A stretch of 64,000 bases of DNA from Strongylocentrotus purpuratus (GCF_000002235.5 NW_022145544.1:1404501-1468500), one strand, 5' to 3'; shown: positions 47,037 through 59,684, counted from the first letter of the stretch. A program made the numbers and translations. The notes: generated by a model from the sequence alone, not told the origin.

Positions 47037-48089
47037 CTAACTTCTATCAATGATGCATGTCATTATGCATGAAATAAATGTTGAATAAATGTATCAATAC
47101 AGGTTTAGTGATTCATAACAATGCAGGAACATGTTTTAAAACCTCAAATATAGCAAAAATATGCAGCCATTCGAGAGGGAAAAAAATGGCCTTGTTTCCA
47201 ATCATTAACATATTATGGAAATCAGCTTTCCAAGAGTAAATCTTTTGTACATTCCAGATATGGTAGACATATCCAATTATAAAATAGCTCATACATCAAT
47301 TTCCCCCAACTTGTTAACATTGGTAAATTAGGCATGATCTATTTCCATTCAGGAAAAAACAAAAGATATGTATTTCTGTAATACTTAAAAGTGATTGGAA
47401 TACACCAACTTGCGTGATTTTACTTACTGTATTTACCATTCTACAATAATGACAAAACAACGATTTTAAACAAAAACATAATTATATGTACAAGTTTTAC
47501 AGTAAAAACTATACAAGAGAGATATTTGGAGGATGACACAGAATGAGACTGTGTATTTGTGACCGCTTCATGTCGTTGAAGATAAATAATTCAGAAAATG
47601 AGGACCAATAGGGTGTTAAATTTTCAAACACCTCAATATAAAATTGCACCATTTCCCGTAATTTACAGCCATGCAAATACAGTTCATGAAGAATAAAAAG
47701 AAATATTGACTGTATCAGTGCAGTTCAAATGTACTACAGTGTACGTATCAATGTAAAATGTAAATTCAAGTGGGCAATGGGGGAGAGGATGACAACATTC
47801 TCGCACGACATGATCAGAAATTTAAAGTTAAACCTATTATAAAGGCAAGACATTAACATAGGCCGCCATAGTGTTACAGTAGGAGTGTACATTAAAGGTA
47901 AAGACCAGTATTGGAAACGCCCCAATTTCAAAAAATGAAATGGAAGCTCTTATTACCAATCATGTGAAAGAATATGTTTTGAATATTACATGACGATAAC
48001 AATTTTGACAGAAAACCGCCTACTAATTGATATATTTGGTAAATTAGTATATCTATCTACTGTTGAGAGATACAAATGCACGTGTCGCG

Positions 48090-48290
48090 CACGTGTGTGT
48101 AGTCCCATATACATCTTTCTGTGTACAGTGCTTCTAACTTTATGAAGACTTGGCCAAATTTCTTATAATTTTGATGATTCCAGAACCTTGCAGTACATCT
48201 ATGCTAGATGATCAACCTTTTTTGATCGATTTCACAACGTTTCTTTCACTATGCAATTGCATGACCATAACTGGTCTTTAGCTTTAAGCA
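48090..48290. repeat. direct duplication, unit B
   Basis: Second copy of 46827-47036, about 1.26 kb away. It is directly preceded by a fragment (47892-48065) of another repeat family whose inverted copy is at 59224-59572. Confidence 0.75.
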
Positions 48291-49044
48291 AATAATACAT
48301 TCTTCAGCTACTCTTGAGTGCAATAAGGTAAAGATCATAATTTACTGTTTCACGTATATATTTCACTGTATGAGCATTTAAAGACCTGGACATGATAACT
48401 ACCTACATTTAATCTGGTATTGATCGCAATATATCATGATAAAGTGAGCATATAACTATATTAACTTAATCAGCTTATGTGGCATTATGTGTAACAAAAT
48501 TCTTTTATGATTAACCTTATTACATGTAGTTGTCACAAAATTTTACCTTATTATGGGTAAACATTTCAAATAATAAATATGGACAGATGCAATAGAGGAC
48601 CCAATGCGTGTATCATATAAATTAACAACTAAATTATTCATACCCGTATCAAGGTTGTAATTTTTGATGTTTGTGAAAAATTGATTTGTCACAATATATT
48701 TTTTTGTTAAGAATGTGACATATTAAAGCTTACATCTAAAGGTATTCAACAAAGGCCCTAGTTCAACCATTCCAACATTCATTCTTGAGTTATGGAGAGA
48801 AAAAACAACTCCAAAACCCCAAACTTACCAAGGGTATAAATAATTCAGTTCAGCAATATTGAGAGAGCGAGTCATTCTGCTCACAATATAAACTGTACTA
48901 CCTGTACGTAAACAATAAAAGTAAATGATATTCCTTTTTAGTATACATTCAAATCCAATGATCTCCATCCCGCTCATATGGTGCAAAGAACTTTCCTTGA
49001 CAATAAATTTGCCTTGGAAGCTGCGAAAGTTCATACATAATAGA

Positions 49045-49310
49045 CTTTAAAGGGAGTGTAGCCTGACGAGACTATGTGTCTTTCCCGTGGCCTGACTCGA
49101 GGCCAATCAGGTATAATACCAATACAGACAATGCGACCACGGCAATCATGTGCGTGCAACATACCTATACGGTCTGATGCGCGAATGCTGACAATGTAGA
49201 GATTAAGTCGCTGACTACCATTAATCAAGTCCATTCGTTTTCGTGCAGTTGTCCAAAATAAGACGTAGATGGCGTTAACCAGTATTTGCTAAGCTTCACT
49301 CCCTTTAAAG
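49045..49310. repeat. CTTTAAAGGGGGTGTAG element, copy 2
   Basis: The ends CTTTAAAGGGAGTGTAG and ACTCCCTTTAAAG are inverted. The interior matches 35591-35860, including TTAATCAAGTCCATTCGTTT and GATGGCGTTAACCAGTATTT. Confidence 0.8.
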
Positions 49311-49633
49311 ATAACTTAAAGCTCTGGTAATGATGGAAAATAATTTCTTACAGAATCAAACAAAGCCACCACTGATTTGTTTTCATCTTACACAATTCAA
49401 TATATGTGATAAATGAGTTGGAGGAGAGAAGATAATAGCTGAAGAATTAGCATGAAAGATAACAAGATCATGCTAGTTATTAAAAGTCATTGGTATAGTG
49501 TTTTGACTGAATATAACATTTCAGCCGGTTTTCATAAATTCTTTCATATTTTGATATTCTGATCTGCTGCATGATACAGGATTCAGAACTGCTTTATAAA
49601 GCCAGTTACCTTTGGAATAGAACTCCATTACCA

Positions 49634-49889
49634 GGGGAGTGTTTCACAAAGACTAAGATTGACTTTAAGTTGGACTTAACTATGGCAGGCTCTCACCATA
49701 GGTCTCTCAACTATGATCTTTAGATATCATTTTTCCCTTCAATCAATGAACTATGTACATTCGTGACTAGGATTTTTATGTCCATTAAAAATCCAATGTC
49801 AGGAATGGTTAGAGGAACTAGCGACATGAACGGCCTGCCATAGTTAAGTCCAACTTAAAGTCAATCTTAGTCTTTGTGAAACACTCCCC
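49634..49889. mobile_element. foldback element with perfect 57-bp arms
   Basis: The first 57 bp, starting GGGGAGTGTTTCACAAAGAC and ending CTATGGCAGGC, are the exact complement of the last 57 bp. The termini relate it to the elements at 2005 and 39453. It lies 33 bp beyond the TGA of the zinc-finger gene, inside its 3' UTR, so the transcript would carry a long hairpin. Confidence 0.9.
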
Positions 49890-49922
49890 AGACCTCAAGA
49901 TCAGCTTTGAAGGCTCGCCTCG

Positions 49923-50203
49923 TCAGTCATCAAACGAGATTCCACCGATACTGAGATGCATCTTCTCATGTTTCTTCAAGATCCACTTCTCACTGAGCGG
50001 CTTATCACAGATCCTGCAGACGTAGGGCTTGTAGCCGGTATGGGTGCGTTCATGCCGCCTCTTGTTGCTGCTGCTGTAGAAACGCTTATTGCAATACTGA
50101 CACATGTAGGGTTTGTCACCGGTGTGAACACGCTCGTGCTTCTTGAGCTGGTTGGCTTGCTTGAATGCCTTTTCACACATGGAGCAAGGGAATGGGAAGG
50201 CTC
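49923..50203 (-). other. terminal zinc-finger exon
   Basis: This final coding exon has an acceptor at TGTGCAG. It encodes three fingers (CSMC, CQYC, CRIC) with canonical spacing, the linkers HTGDKPY and HTGYKPY, and a short tail ending SFDD. It continues the HTG linker begun in the previous exon. Confidence 0.9.
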
Positions 50204-53200
50204 CTGCACACAGCATCAAGAAATTGGAGAAAATGGTACCATATTAAAAATTAAATCAATTCATTATCATTAGGCCTAAAAAAAAAAGATGTTGTATTGC
50301 CCTATACGTGCCAAAACATGGGTCGGTCGGTCGGAATTTTTTAATTTTTTTGTAGCCGACCGTAGATTTCAAGATTTTTGGGTCGGTTGCAAAGGGCAAT
50401 ACAACATATTTTTTTTTATAGGCCTTACAGAATGACACGTCAAAAGCTCTTGTTCCGTTGCATAATGTGTGTACATGATACACATACATGTACAGTGAAT
50501 CATAAATACTATATTTTAACTTACAAAGAAATTAGGAATGAACTACATGTATTTTTCAAAAGAACTTCAGAAAAGTAATAAAGTGTAAGCCTATAAGTTG
50601 AAATTTTTCTCAAGGTGGCTGCATCCATATCAATTATCAATATCAGAGCAACTGTAATTTGAGAATAATACTTCAAATATAATTGCTCAAGTATAGACTA
50701 CAGGCATTTCTATTACTCTACTAATCTTTAATTAAGATATATTATATAGACAACCAAAATGAGGATACTGTATGTTTGATAGAGTACATTTTTTTTAAGT
50801 GTGTGTGTGTGTGTGCAGTGTTTTGTTTCAGTTTGTAACCATCGTCTTTTTTAGGTCATAAAGCTTGCATTTGATTTTTGTTACATTGTAATACAAACAA
50901 ATTTATTCCCCATTTTGATTTATCTATTTTTTTACAATTCTGAATGTATTTTGCACAACATCTTGCACAATCTGCTTTGTTGGAATAGTTTCTAGTAAAG
51001 TCCATGCATATAGAACCTAAAACTCACCTGTATGAATTTTCTTATGCTCTTCAAGTAGCTCCTCATGGACAAAGTCTTTTCCACACAACTTGCAGGAGAA
51101 GAGTTCCGTCTTGGGTTTATCCGGTGTCTGCTGCTTATTTTTGGAAGGACCACCTGCAGGCGTGGTGGATGACTTTGGTTTCTCCTGGCTGCTGCTGCTG
51201 CTTTCAACTTTGACCTGTGGCTTATGTGTATGATAGTGGTTCACAATGTCTGCTCTCCTCTTGTAGGTCTTATCGCAAACAAGGCATACAAAACGACCAT
51301 TTTTTTCATGGCTGGACTCGTGTTTCTTCACGTCTTCTTCAGTCTGGAATGATTGTTGACAGATTGAGCACAGCATGGGGGCTTTAGTGGGGGCTTTAGA
51401 GGGGCCTTGAGATGGGCCTTTGGAGTGGACGGAATTCAAATGTGCCTTCATCTCTGCCTCCTTTTCTGTACATTTCACCTTCTCAACTCCTCCCGTGAAT
51501 GCGGCAGTCAGTTTTCGAACTTTAACAGGTTGACTGGGCTTAGAATCCACCTGATCATCTACAACCACAATTTCAGAAGACATTTTCCTCTTAACGGGAC
51601 TTGGAGCTTGATTCCTATGGGATTTATAGTGACGTACAATATCGGCTTTCCTCTTGTATGACTTGTCACAGACTAGGCAGAGGAACATGCCAGACTTCTC
51701 ATGAGACAGTTCATGCAGCTTCATAAGTTCTTCGTTTTGGAATGATTGTCGGCAAATGGAACACAACTTTGGCTGATTAACATGGGTAGATTCAAAATGA
51801 GCTTGCATATCCTGATCAGTCTCAAACACTAAAATGCATGATGAACATTTGACTTTCTTCACGGTTGGGGCAAAAGTTATTGCAAGTTTCTTGAATTTGT
51901 TAGTAGGCATTGGCTTTCTCTTAGCTTTGCTGATTTCATCAGGTGTAGTTTCAGCTGGAGCTTGCTTTGCTCTCTTTGCTTCCAAGCAGTGTTTGCAAGA
52001 GCACTTCCCAGTACGGCATGTCTTTGAGAAAATCCTCTTTTTGGCTTTTCTGGCTTCAGAAGTGGGTGTTGTCTCATTTCCTTCCGACTCGAGGGCTATC
52101 ACCTCTGCCTCATCAAAATTATCTTGGCTTTGCAAGTGATGACCTGAGGTATCCTCAGTTTGACCCTCATCTCCATTCACTTCTGGCGTACGAGCTACCT
52201 CTGAAGCCATTTTTTGCTTATCATCAGAGACTACCTGAGCTTCTGCATCCCGGGCTTTCTCCCCCTCATCTACACTGCTTGAGATTCCAGTCTGCTCTAC
52301 AGTCAGAGGCACTTTCAATATTTCACCTTCCGGAGTAGTGACTGGAATTGTCACAACTCCGTCTCCAATAGTTTCAGACATCTTTAATATCTCCTGTAAT
52401 ATCATATTGGCAGTTGCTTCATCTGCTGGCTGAGCAGTCACTGCCAGTTGTGCAAGGTTTTGCTGTGGATCTTTTTCTTGAACAGGTAAGGATTGAACAG
52501 GTGAGGATTGAACAGGTATTTCAGTTTCTTTTGCATCCCCTGGCTTCTGTGTTGGCACGTTTGTACTCTCCATGATTGCACTGTGACCAGCTTTGACACT
52601 AACATCAGAACTAACTGCTTCGGGTGCTGATTCTTCGTGCACTGTGACATCCTTGTTATACTTACATGCCTTTGAATCATAAAATATGATGATGTCGTTG
52701 TCTTCTGGAGAGTCTTCGTCAATCATTAGAGTACCATCCTCTTGATCTGAAAGTGCATCTTCACCCTTTGCATCATTTGAATCAGCTTGCTTGGTTGCTT
52801 GAGGTATATCAACAGCTTCATCCTGAAGACTACCAACCTTTCTTTCTTGTGATGCATTCCCAGGTTCATTTTCATTTGAAGAACTCGCATTATCTAATTG
52901 TTTTGTATCATCATCTGTCAATATGCTCCTGTCAAACTCAACTCCTTGCGAGGTTGCCAGGGTCAAGACTGGTGCCTCCATCTGTGCTGAAGTCTCACCT
53001 TCATCCTGAAGACTGTCATCCTTTCTTTCTGGTGATGCATTCCCAGGTTCATTTTCATTTGAAGAACTTGCATCATCTAATTGCTTTGTATCATCATCTG
53101 TCAATGTGCTTCCGTCAAGCTCAACTCCTTGCGAGGTTGCCATGGTCAAGACTGGTGCGTCCATCTGAGCTGAAGTCTCACTTTCATTATCGACTGTATT

Positions 53201-56200
53201 TGACCCTTGAGCTTGAAAATCTCCTTCACACTGAGAACGTTCTAGTACAGGTATTTCAATATCCTCCTGATCGATCTTTTCAGCCAGATGGTCACTGTTC
53301 TCAGAGATGATTTTTGATACCTCTTCCATTTCTTTACAAACCGTCTGGACTCTATCTTCAATGGGGACAGCATTGTCTTCCCTCTCATTTTGCTCTGAAT
53401 CTTTTTTTTCTGTGTTCACTTGATCCACTTTCTGTTCCTCCTCTGTTTCATTGGAAGCTGTATCTGTTACTGAACTTTGAGAATCTACACTTTTGTCAGG
53501 CTGTTCAGCAGGAACACTGGGCATTTCATTTTCAGTAGTCATCGGCTGAGAATCTTCTAGCTGAACAACAGTTTCAGGGAAAGGTTGTAATTCTTTACTT
53601 TGTTGATGTAAGGATGCTTCCTCTATTGTTACTTTAATGTTAGTTACTCCTTCTTGACTTTTCACAGAAACATCATTTTCATCAACCTGAATGTTTTCTA
53701 CATTTTCTGAATCCTTAGGTAAATCTTCCTCCACTAGATCTTCCCTTGCTAGACCTTGATCAAATGCCTCTGTGGCTTCAGAATTTTTGTCAAAAACTCT
53801 TTCTGCTGTCATGGTGTCCCTGCGATCTGCATGTTCATCTGACATAATTGCTGACTCATTGACACTGTTGTCTGGGCTTCCAACCACTAGAGATTCTTTG
53901 ATAGGCTCTTCATTGACATTAGTGGTTGACACGTCTTTACTCTCTGATGCACTTCCAACCACTTCTGGTGCACCACCTGATCCACTATCTCTTAACTTTT
54001 CTCCCAATAATGACTCTTCCTCTTCTGTACACTCTGTATGTCTCTGTACCTCAGAACTTGCTTGTGCTGCTACCAGAACACTGGAATCAGAAACTGATGC
54101 TTCCGCCTTTGTTTCTTCAGTGGATGGTTTGGTTTCGTGTTCCTCATCAACTTCCATTGCTTCATCACTGTACTCAAGGTCTAGATCAGGTGCTCCAACA
54201 TCTAGACAAACGTCTCTAGGTTCTATATTAGATATCTGTTCACTGGACTTTTCCCTCGTCTCATCAGGGATAGAAGTAACAGCTTGTGATGTAAGATCAG
54301 CAACCACGGGGGTTACATCCACAGCTCTATCCTCATTGATATCATCTATCTTTTCTGTCTCTATGTCACTTGCTTCAATAGCTGGATCAACGTTTTGAGG
54401 TACTGAACTCATTGCAACACCACTAGGCATTTCTTCACTAGACTCTTCCTTAGTCTTGTCAGGCACTTCATCAATGGCCTGTGAAGCGAATTCAGCAGCA
54501 GCAGTAGTCTCTGTGTTTCTTTCCTGACTTACGTCATGAATATCCTCTTTTCCCTTTACAACTTTTTCAGTATCTGCCTCAATGTCGCTGGGTCCTAAAC
54601 TCAGTGATTGTTCAGCAGATATTTCTTCATTGGCCGATTTCTTGGACATGTTGGTCGACGTTTGATTAACTTCTGACTGAAGACAAATTATGTCTCCCAC
54701 TTTGGAATGCGGTGTTACAACAGCATCAGTGCCAGATATTTCCATTCCAATGTCACTTGTAGAAACAAGTGGATCCTCTTTAACCGCAGTATCACTCCTA
54801 GAATCATCTACCTTGACAGAAGAAACAACAGAACTCCCATATTCAGTTCCGCCCAAGGCATTGTCACTACTCTGTGATTCAGATTCACCTCTTGTCTTTG
54901 CTTCTGCTTCCTCAGTTATTTCTTCAAGGTCTGTACCAGGATCAAATCCTTCAGCAGAAGATATGTGTGAAGGCTCTTTGTCCTTAGTTTCCTCTGGGAT
55001 GTTACTGACCGACTCAATTCCTACACTGCATTTGTGGTCGTTGTCTGTAGCACCAGTAGCCTCCATGTTCCTACCCATGTCCATATATTCATCATCCTGC
55101 ACAATAACATTGGAACTGTGAGCTCTTGGTCTGCCAACTGTGACTGTTTCCTGAAGATGTTCAGTAGATAACCTATCATCGCTTTCATCCGTAGTCTTAG
55201 ACGAATCACATTCAGTCTCAAATAAAGTATTTTCTGGCCTTTCAGTTTCTCTCTGGGTGCTACTTTCAGAAATTTCTTTAGATGATGATTCTACTAGAAC
55301 TTCTTTACTAGATTCACAGGAATCATCAGCAGGGATGTTCTTTCTTGATGGAGATGTGTCGCTCTCTTCTGTTATACTCTCTTTCACAGTTTCTTGTTGA
55401 GATGTACTGGCTTTATTGCTACCCAATAACTTTTCACTACAATCTTCTTCAATGACTGTCAATGTACAACTTCCCTTTGATGTAATGTTCTCTTGAATAC
55501 TTTCACTTGTAACAGGAGTATCAGCAACTGCACAGTTTTCCTCCTCCTCTACTTCATTTAGAAGGTTTTTCTCTGAACATATTCCCTTTAAGACTGTGTT
55601 AGCTTCGGAGCTACTGCTGACTTTAACCCCAGTGTCTCCATCCATTGGACTTTCATCTGATGTTGGGGACGTTCCACTAGTAATCTCCTCATGGGCTGGA
55701 GTTATAGACTCCTCACTCCTGGAAACTTCCTTCTCAATTCCTTCAGATAGCTTTTCCCCTTTGTCCACAATGCTTTGTGGCATGATTTGTTCCTCATCCA
55801 ACTCATTGACATCTGCTGTAGAATTTTGAATTACATTGTATTCTGTTCCTTGCACTTCACTGTTTTCCGCATTTGCACTTCCATTACTAGATACATGATC
55901 AGTATTCTGACTGCATCCTGCAGTCTCCTCACCATCTGATATATCAATTACCCTTTCCTTTTGCATCCCGTCAGCATGTACATCCATTTCATTCTCATCC
56001 ATCATAGAACTTGAACCAACATTATCAACCACAACATATTCATCAGCTAATCTGCGACCGTCCTCAACACGAAGTTGACCACCATCTTGCAAATGTTCTA
56101 ATTCCATACTGGTTGATTCATTATTCATATTTTCTGAATTGCATGTGCTTGATGGTTTCGCCTCTTCTAGCAAATTGTTATTGTCAGCAGAACTCTCCAG

Positions 56201-58708
56201 CACAGTTCCTGTATCTTCCAGATCACTTGTATATTGAGGATGTGATGGTTCTGTTTGTCCTGTTGAAAATGCAGATGGCTTGATTGCAGGGTTCACTGAA
56301 GTCTGATCCACAGGCTCATTTTCATCCACAGTTTTAGGAATATCTCTTTCTAAGTCTGTATTTGAAGATTGACATTCCTGATTTTGAGAAGCTTCAATCA
56401 AATCTTTCTGCAAAGGCTGTTCATTTTCCAAAGTTGATACAAGTTCAACTGATGTTGTATCACAAGAAGGGGTTTTGACCTCTGCACTGCTTGACTCAAG
56501 TAATGACATGTCTTTCTCTTGACCATCATGGGAATGTTGCTCAACTGTATCAGAGGTTGCTCGAACTGGGTCAACATTTTGTTCTTGTCCTTGTTTGCTG
56601 GACTGATCTACTTCATGCACTTCTGAAGATTGTTCCTCATTTGCCAGGCTTTCAAAATCACTTTTACTTGCTGTTAGAACTGAAGAACTTGCCTGGTGTT
56701 CTTGTGAAGGCTTCTTGCTTCCAGGTCGACCATCTTCAGTTTGAATAGGATGATCAATTTCCATGTCGGACACTTGCAATGTTATTCTCTTTTCATCACA
56801 ATTTGTCTGAACGTCACTAGTTACCTCTCCTGTTGATTCCACAGGAAGTTGTTGAATTTCTGCAGCCATAGCAACACCCTTCTGTTCAATTTCTTCAGGG
56901 TTTTCCCTTGATTCCTCCATGGGCGTGCTTACCTTCTCGATACTAGTGTTGCTTTCTTGTGCCTTTCCTATATTTGAAGATGTTACACTTGAGGGATGAT
57001 GGGATACAAGTACTTCAGAATCTTTGTCCAACACTTGTGAGGCTATGCAATAAACTTTAGATAAGGCCCTTGTTTCTTCAGGAGACATTTCACTGCTGGA
57101 TATTTGGTCTGTACTCTCCGATAGATCCATTGGCTCCTCAGTCACATCCATTGATTCTTCTATCAGTGGGCAAATGGATTTCGGTACCTGGTGGATTGCA
57201 CTTTTGGTCAATTCTGTTGATGACTGGTTTGGTTTCATCTCACAGGTCGGAGATTCCACTGGCATTTGTCCAATGTCATCATCAGACTTGTCACTGATAT
57301 CCATTGGAGCACATTCACTCATTTGATCAGTTTCCATGCTTATTTCCATTGCAGTCTCATCACTCGCATTAGACTTACATTCTATTCCTGTGGAAGTACT
57401 TGTGACAGATTCAGAAGATACTTTTTCGAGAACATTTCTTGCCGTGTCAACCACAACACCTGTATCCACTGCCAATATCTGTGAGAGGTCTGTATGACTA
57501 TGCTCTACTTCATGTTGTTTAACTTCTTCAACTGTAGAAGTTATGGTATCCTCTACTGGCTTTTCAGTCATATCACTTCCTGCTTCTTCTGCTGATGGCA
57601 TAGCAACAGCTAACATATTTTCTGTGGAACATACATTTTCAGTAATGTCCTTTTCCACTTGGATGCAAACAGCATTTTCCTTATCACTCTCTTCTGCAAA
57701 TTGTTTTTCTCTTAATGTCACAGAGTCCATGAATAAGGAAGGATTCACTCTAGTCACTGAATCATCACTGATTTTGACAACATCTGAAGTTTTCATCAAC
57801 ATATCAACTACTGGTACAGACTCTTCAAATGTAGGGACAACATGGCTTCCACTAAATGTACCTGCTTCTTGAGATGATGAAGGGACCGTCTCAGGTAATT
57901 TTACTCTCTGTCCATCATTCATTACACCATCTCCTTCTGTCTCAATTGTACCAATTACCTGGACAACTCCTGGGCTTTCTCTGCAGGGTTCATTCTCAAC
58001 TTTCTTGGCAATTTGGACATCCTGAACTATTGAATGGGTAACAAGTGCCGCACCGAGTTGTAAATCTATCTTTACGTTGTCCTCTTTTTGTGTTGCTGAT
58101 TCTCTGCACTCTTCCACAGGTTTCATGCTTTCCTGCACAGATATTTCAGATTCCTGATCCTCACTTGATAAGGGAATAGAATCTCCCTTGACTTTCTCCA
58201 ATGGTACCACCGCTTCAATAGGGGACATAATATCTGAGCCTCCAAGTTCAGTTGACACTTTTCCTGGATTTGGAGTCTCTGTCTCTTCAGAAGTCATCTT
58301 TTCTTCAGCAGTCGAAATCGGTGGAGTATCCCCCTCAGGATGGGTTTTACAATCATCTGCCTCAGCTGTAATGACAGCTGCTGAAGCATCAGGAATGACT
58401 CCTCCAGGTTCCAGAGAAGTGTGATCTTTCAAATCCACCAACTTTTCTTTCACTCCTGTACCCACTACATCAACATCAACCACAAAATTCCCAGGAATAT
58501 CTTCATTGGGTAGATCTCCAGTGCTTCCTTGACTGAAGTGTATTCTTACTGGATCTCCACTGCCTTTGTTCTCAGAACGTTCCAAAGGACACTGCTGAAT
58601 GGTTGTCTCACATTGTTCATCCCTATTTTCTCCATCCCATTTACTCTCCTCTCCACCTCTACCTGGTTCAGTCGAGACAACCTGCAACACTTCATTTGCC
58701 TGTTCCAT
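49923..58708 (-). CDS. large acidic protein with C-terminal C2H2 zinc fingers
   Basis: There are two coding exons on the minus strand: 51028-58708 (ATG at 58708) and 49923-50203 (TGA), joined in phase 1, for 2653 residues. Roughly the first 2200 are Ser/Thr/Glu/Asp/Val-rich, low in hydrophobic clusters and surely disordered. A Cys cluster (CRTGKCSCKHC, about 51985-52030) follows, then nine recognisable C2H2 fingers and one ruined one. The last three fingers are joined by HTGxxP-type linkers typical of DNA-binding arrays. A nuclear, DNA-binding role is inferred. I do not recognise an orthologue. A candidate upstream acceptor is present (ACACAATAG near 58742), so a 5' non-coding exon is likely. 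The 7.7-kb exon stays open without a stop, which is strong evidence of coding. Confidence 0.9.
50204..51027 (-). other. intron of the zinc-finger gene
   Basis: This 824-bp phase 1 intron has a GTGAGT donor and a TGTGCAG acceptor. It contains the TAGGCCTTA-ended element at 50270-50427 and a short GT repeat near 50800. Nothing else is seen. Confidence 0.8.
50270..50427. repeat. TAGGCCTTA-ended element, copy 2
   Basis: The ends TTAGGCCTAAAAAAAAAAGA and TTTTTTTATAGGCCTTA, with the adjoining ATGTTGTATTGCCCT and GGGCAATACAACAT, are inverted repeats. The core GGGTCGGTCGGTCGGAATTT matches 14581-15000. Confidence 0.75.
51028..51865 (-). other. zinc-finger block encoded by the large exon
   Basis: In protein order: a CSSC...H...H finger (about 51790-51860), CSIC (51710-51780), CLVC (51615-51690), a degenerate VKCTEKEAEMKAHL segment (about 51415-51475), CSIC (51305-51380), CLVC (51225-51300) and CKLC (51030-51110). 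The first three and the next three are clearly two copies of one three-finger module. The last finger of this exon ends at the intron, and its HTG linker is completed by the next exon. Confidence 0.85.
52814..53179 (-). repeat. tandem 61-codon repeat inside the zinc-finger gene
   Basis: There are two adjacent 183-nt units (52997-53179 and 52814-52996). Each encodes ETSAQMxAPVLTxATSQGVE and continues to a SLQDE end. They differ at about ten residues and keep exact codon register. Confidence 0.9.
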
Positions 58709-59223
58709 TGTCCTGGACGGACGGCTTCTTTAATTGGCTATTGTGTGTAACAAAACCACTAGTGCATGGACGCTTGTATTACTTTAACATATTTTGAAGA
58801 ACAGTAAACTTCTTGTAGATGAGAATGGCCATGTGGTATGCTTGGTTTGAGATCTGTAGGGGAAGAACAAAAATTTGGTATAGAGTTTGAACAATGGACA
58901 TGATAATATTGATGTTGCAGGTAAAAAAAAGATGGACATTTCTCATTCAGTTATTGGATATTTTTTTTACCTAGAGAAATACAGTAAACTTAAGTTGACC
59001 TTGATGAGACTTGAGTTGACTTGGGCAATCTTCAACTTGTGCACGAGTCATAAAAATACCACTTAACGCATATATGTACTACATGTGTTCATGTGTACAC
59101 GGTATAAATGATTTTGCCCATAAAATACCTACGAGGTGGTGCACGTACCTGGAAGTACAGATGAGCTTCTTAGCACTTTAGTAATACAACAACCATTCAT
59201 CTTTCTCCCTAAAGAATCCCCAT

Positions 59224-59572
59224 TAAAGATAAAGACCGGTAGTGGTAAAATTGCGGTTAAAGGGTCTTTGGTGCAAAATATCTATTCAATATTGTTAAAT
59301 ATTGCCTTCAGAGGTTTAGATGGCAATACGTCTACCTAAATTCACAAAAAACAGAAATATATGCCCAAATGTATGTAGAAGTGCATTCGCCATATCTATC
59401 CAAGCCGGATCGATATGATAATCTACCAAATATATCAATTAGTAGGTGGTTTCCCGGCAAAATTTGTATCATCGCCAATAAGTAAAAACATATTCTTTTA
59501 CATGATTGGTAATAAGTGCTTTCATTACATTTTTTGAGAGGGGGGGGGGGCGTTTCAAAAACTGGTCTATAC
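59224..59572. repeat. inverted-repeat element sharing sequence with 47892-48065
   Basis: The ends TTAAAGATAAAGACCGGTAG and CTGGTCTATACTTA are roughly inverted. The block ACCAAATATATCAATTAGTA and the stretch around CATGATTGGTAATAAG recur inverted at 47892-48065. A G run lies near its right end. Confidence 0.6.
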
Positions 59573-59684
59573 TTATTATGTATTGACAAGTTGTACAGTG
59601 TGTGTGTGATGGTTATCTACTCTGATGACATGGGCGTGCCCCATCCACACAAAAAAAAGAGCGTGTGTGCAAGTATTAACGTGT

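Larger units (their letters stand above)
44641..49922. other. ULK4 to zinc-finger gene spacer, partly 3' UTR
   Basis: No coding region is supported. A CT-rich simple repeat with a duplicated CTCAATATCTCTTCTTTCAA block lies at about 45380-45545. TTTATT at 45638-45643 reads as AATAAA on the minus strand and could end the zinc-finger transcript, implying a 3' UTR of about 4.3 kb. The stretch also holds a direct duplication (46827-47036 and 48090-48290) and elements at 47892-48065, 49045-49310 and 49634-49889. Confidence 0.45.

Noticed and set aside
49956..50273. Plus-strand frame opposite the last zinc-finger exon
   Set aside because: The minus strand encodes clear C2H2 fingers with matching splice sites, so this is its shadow.
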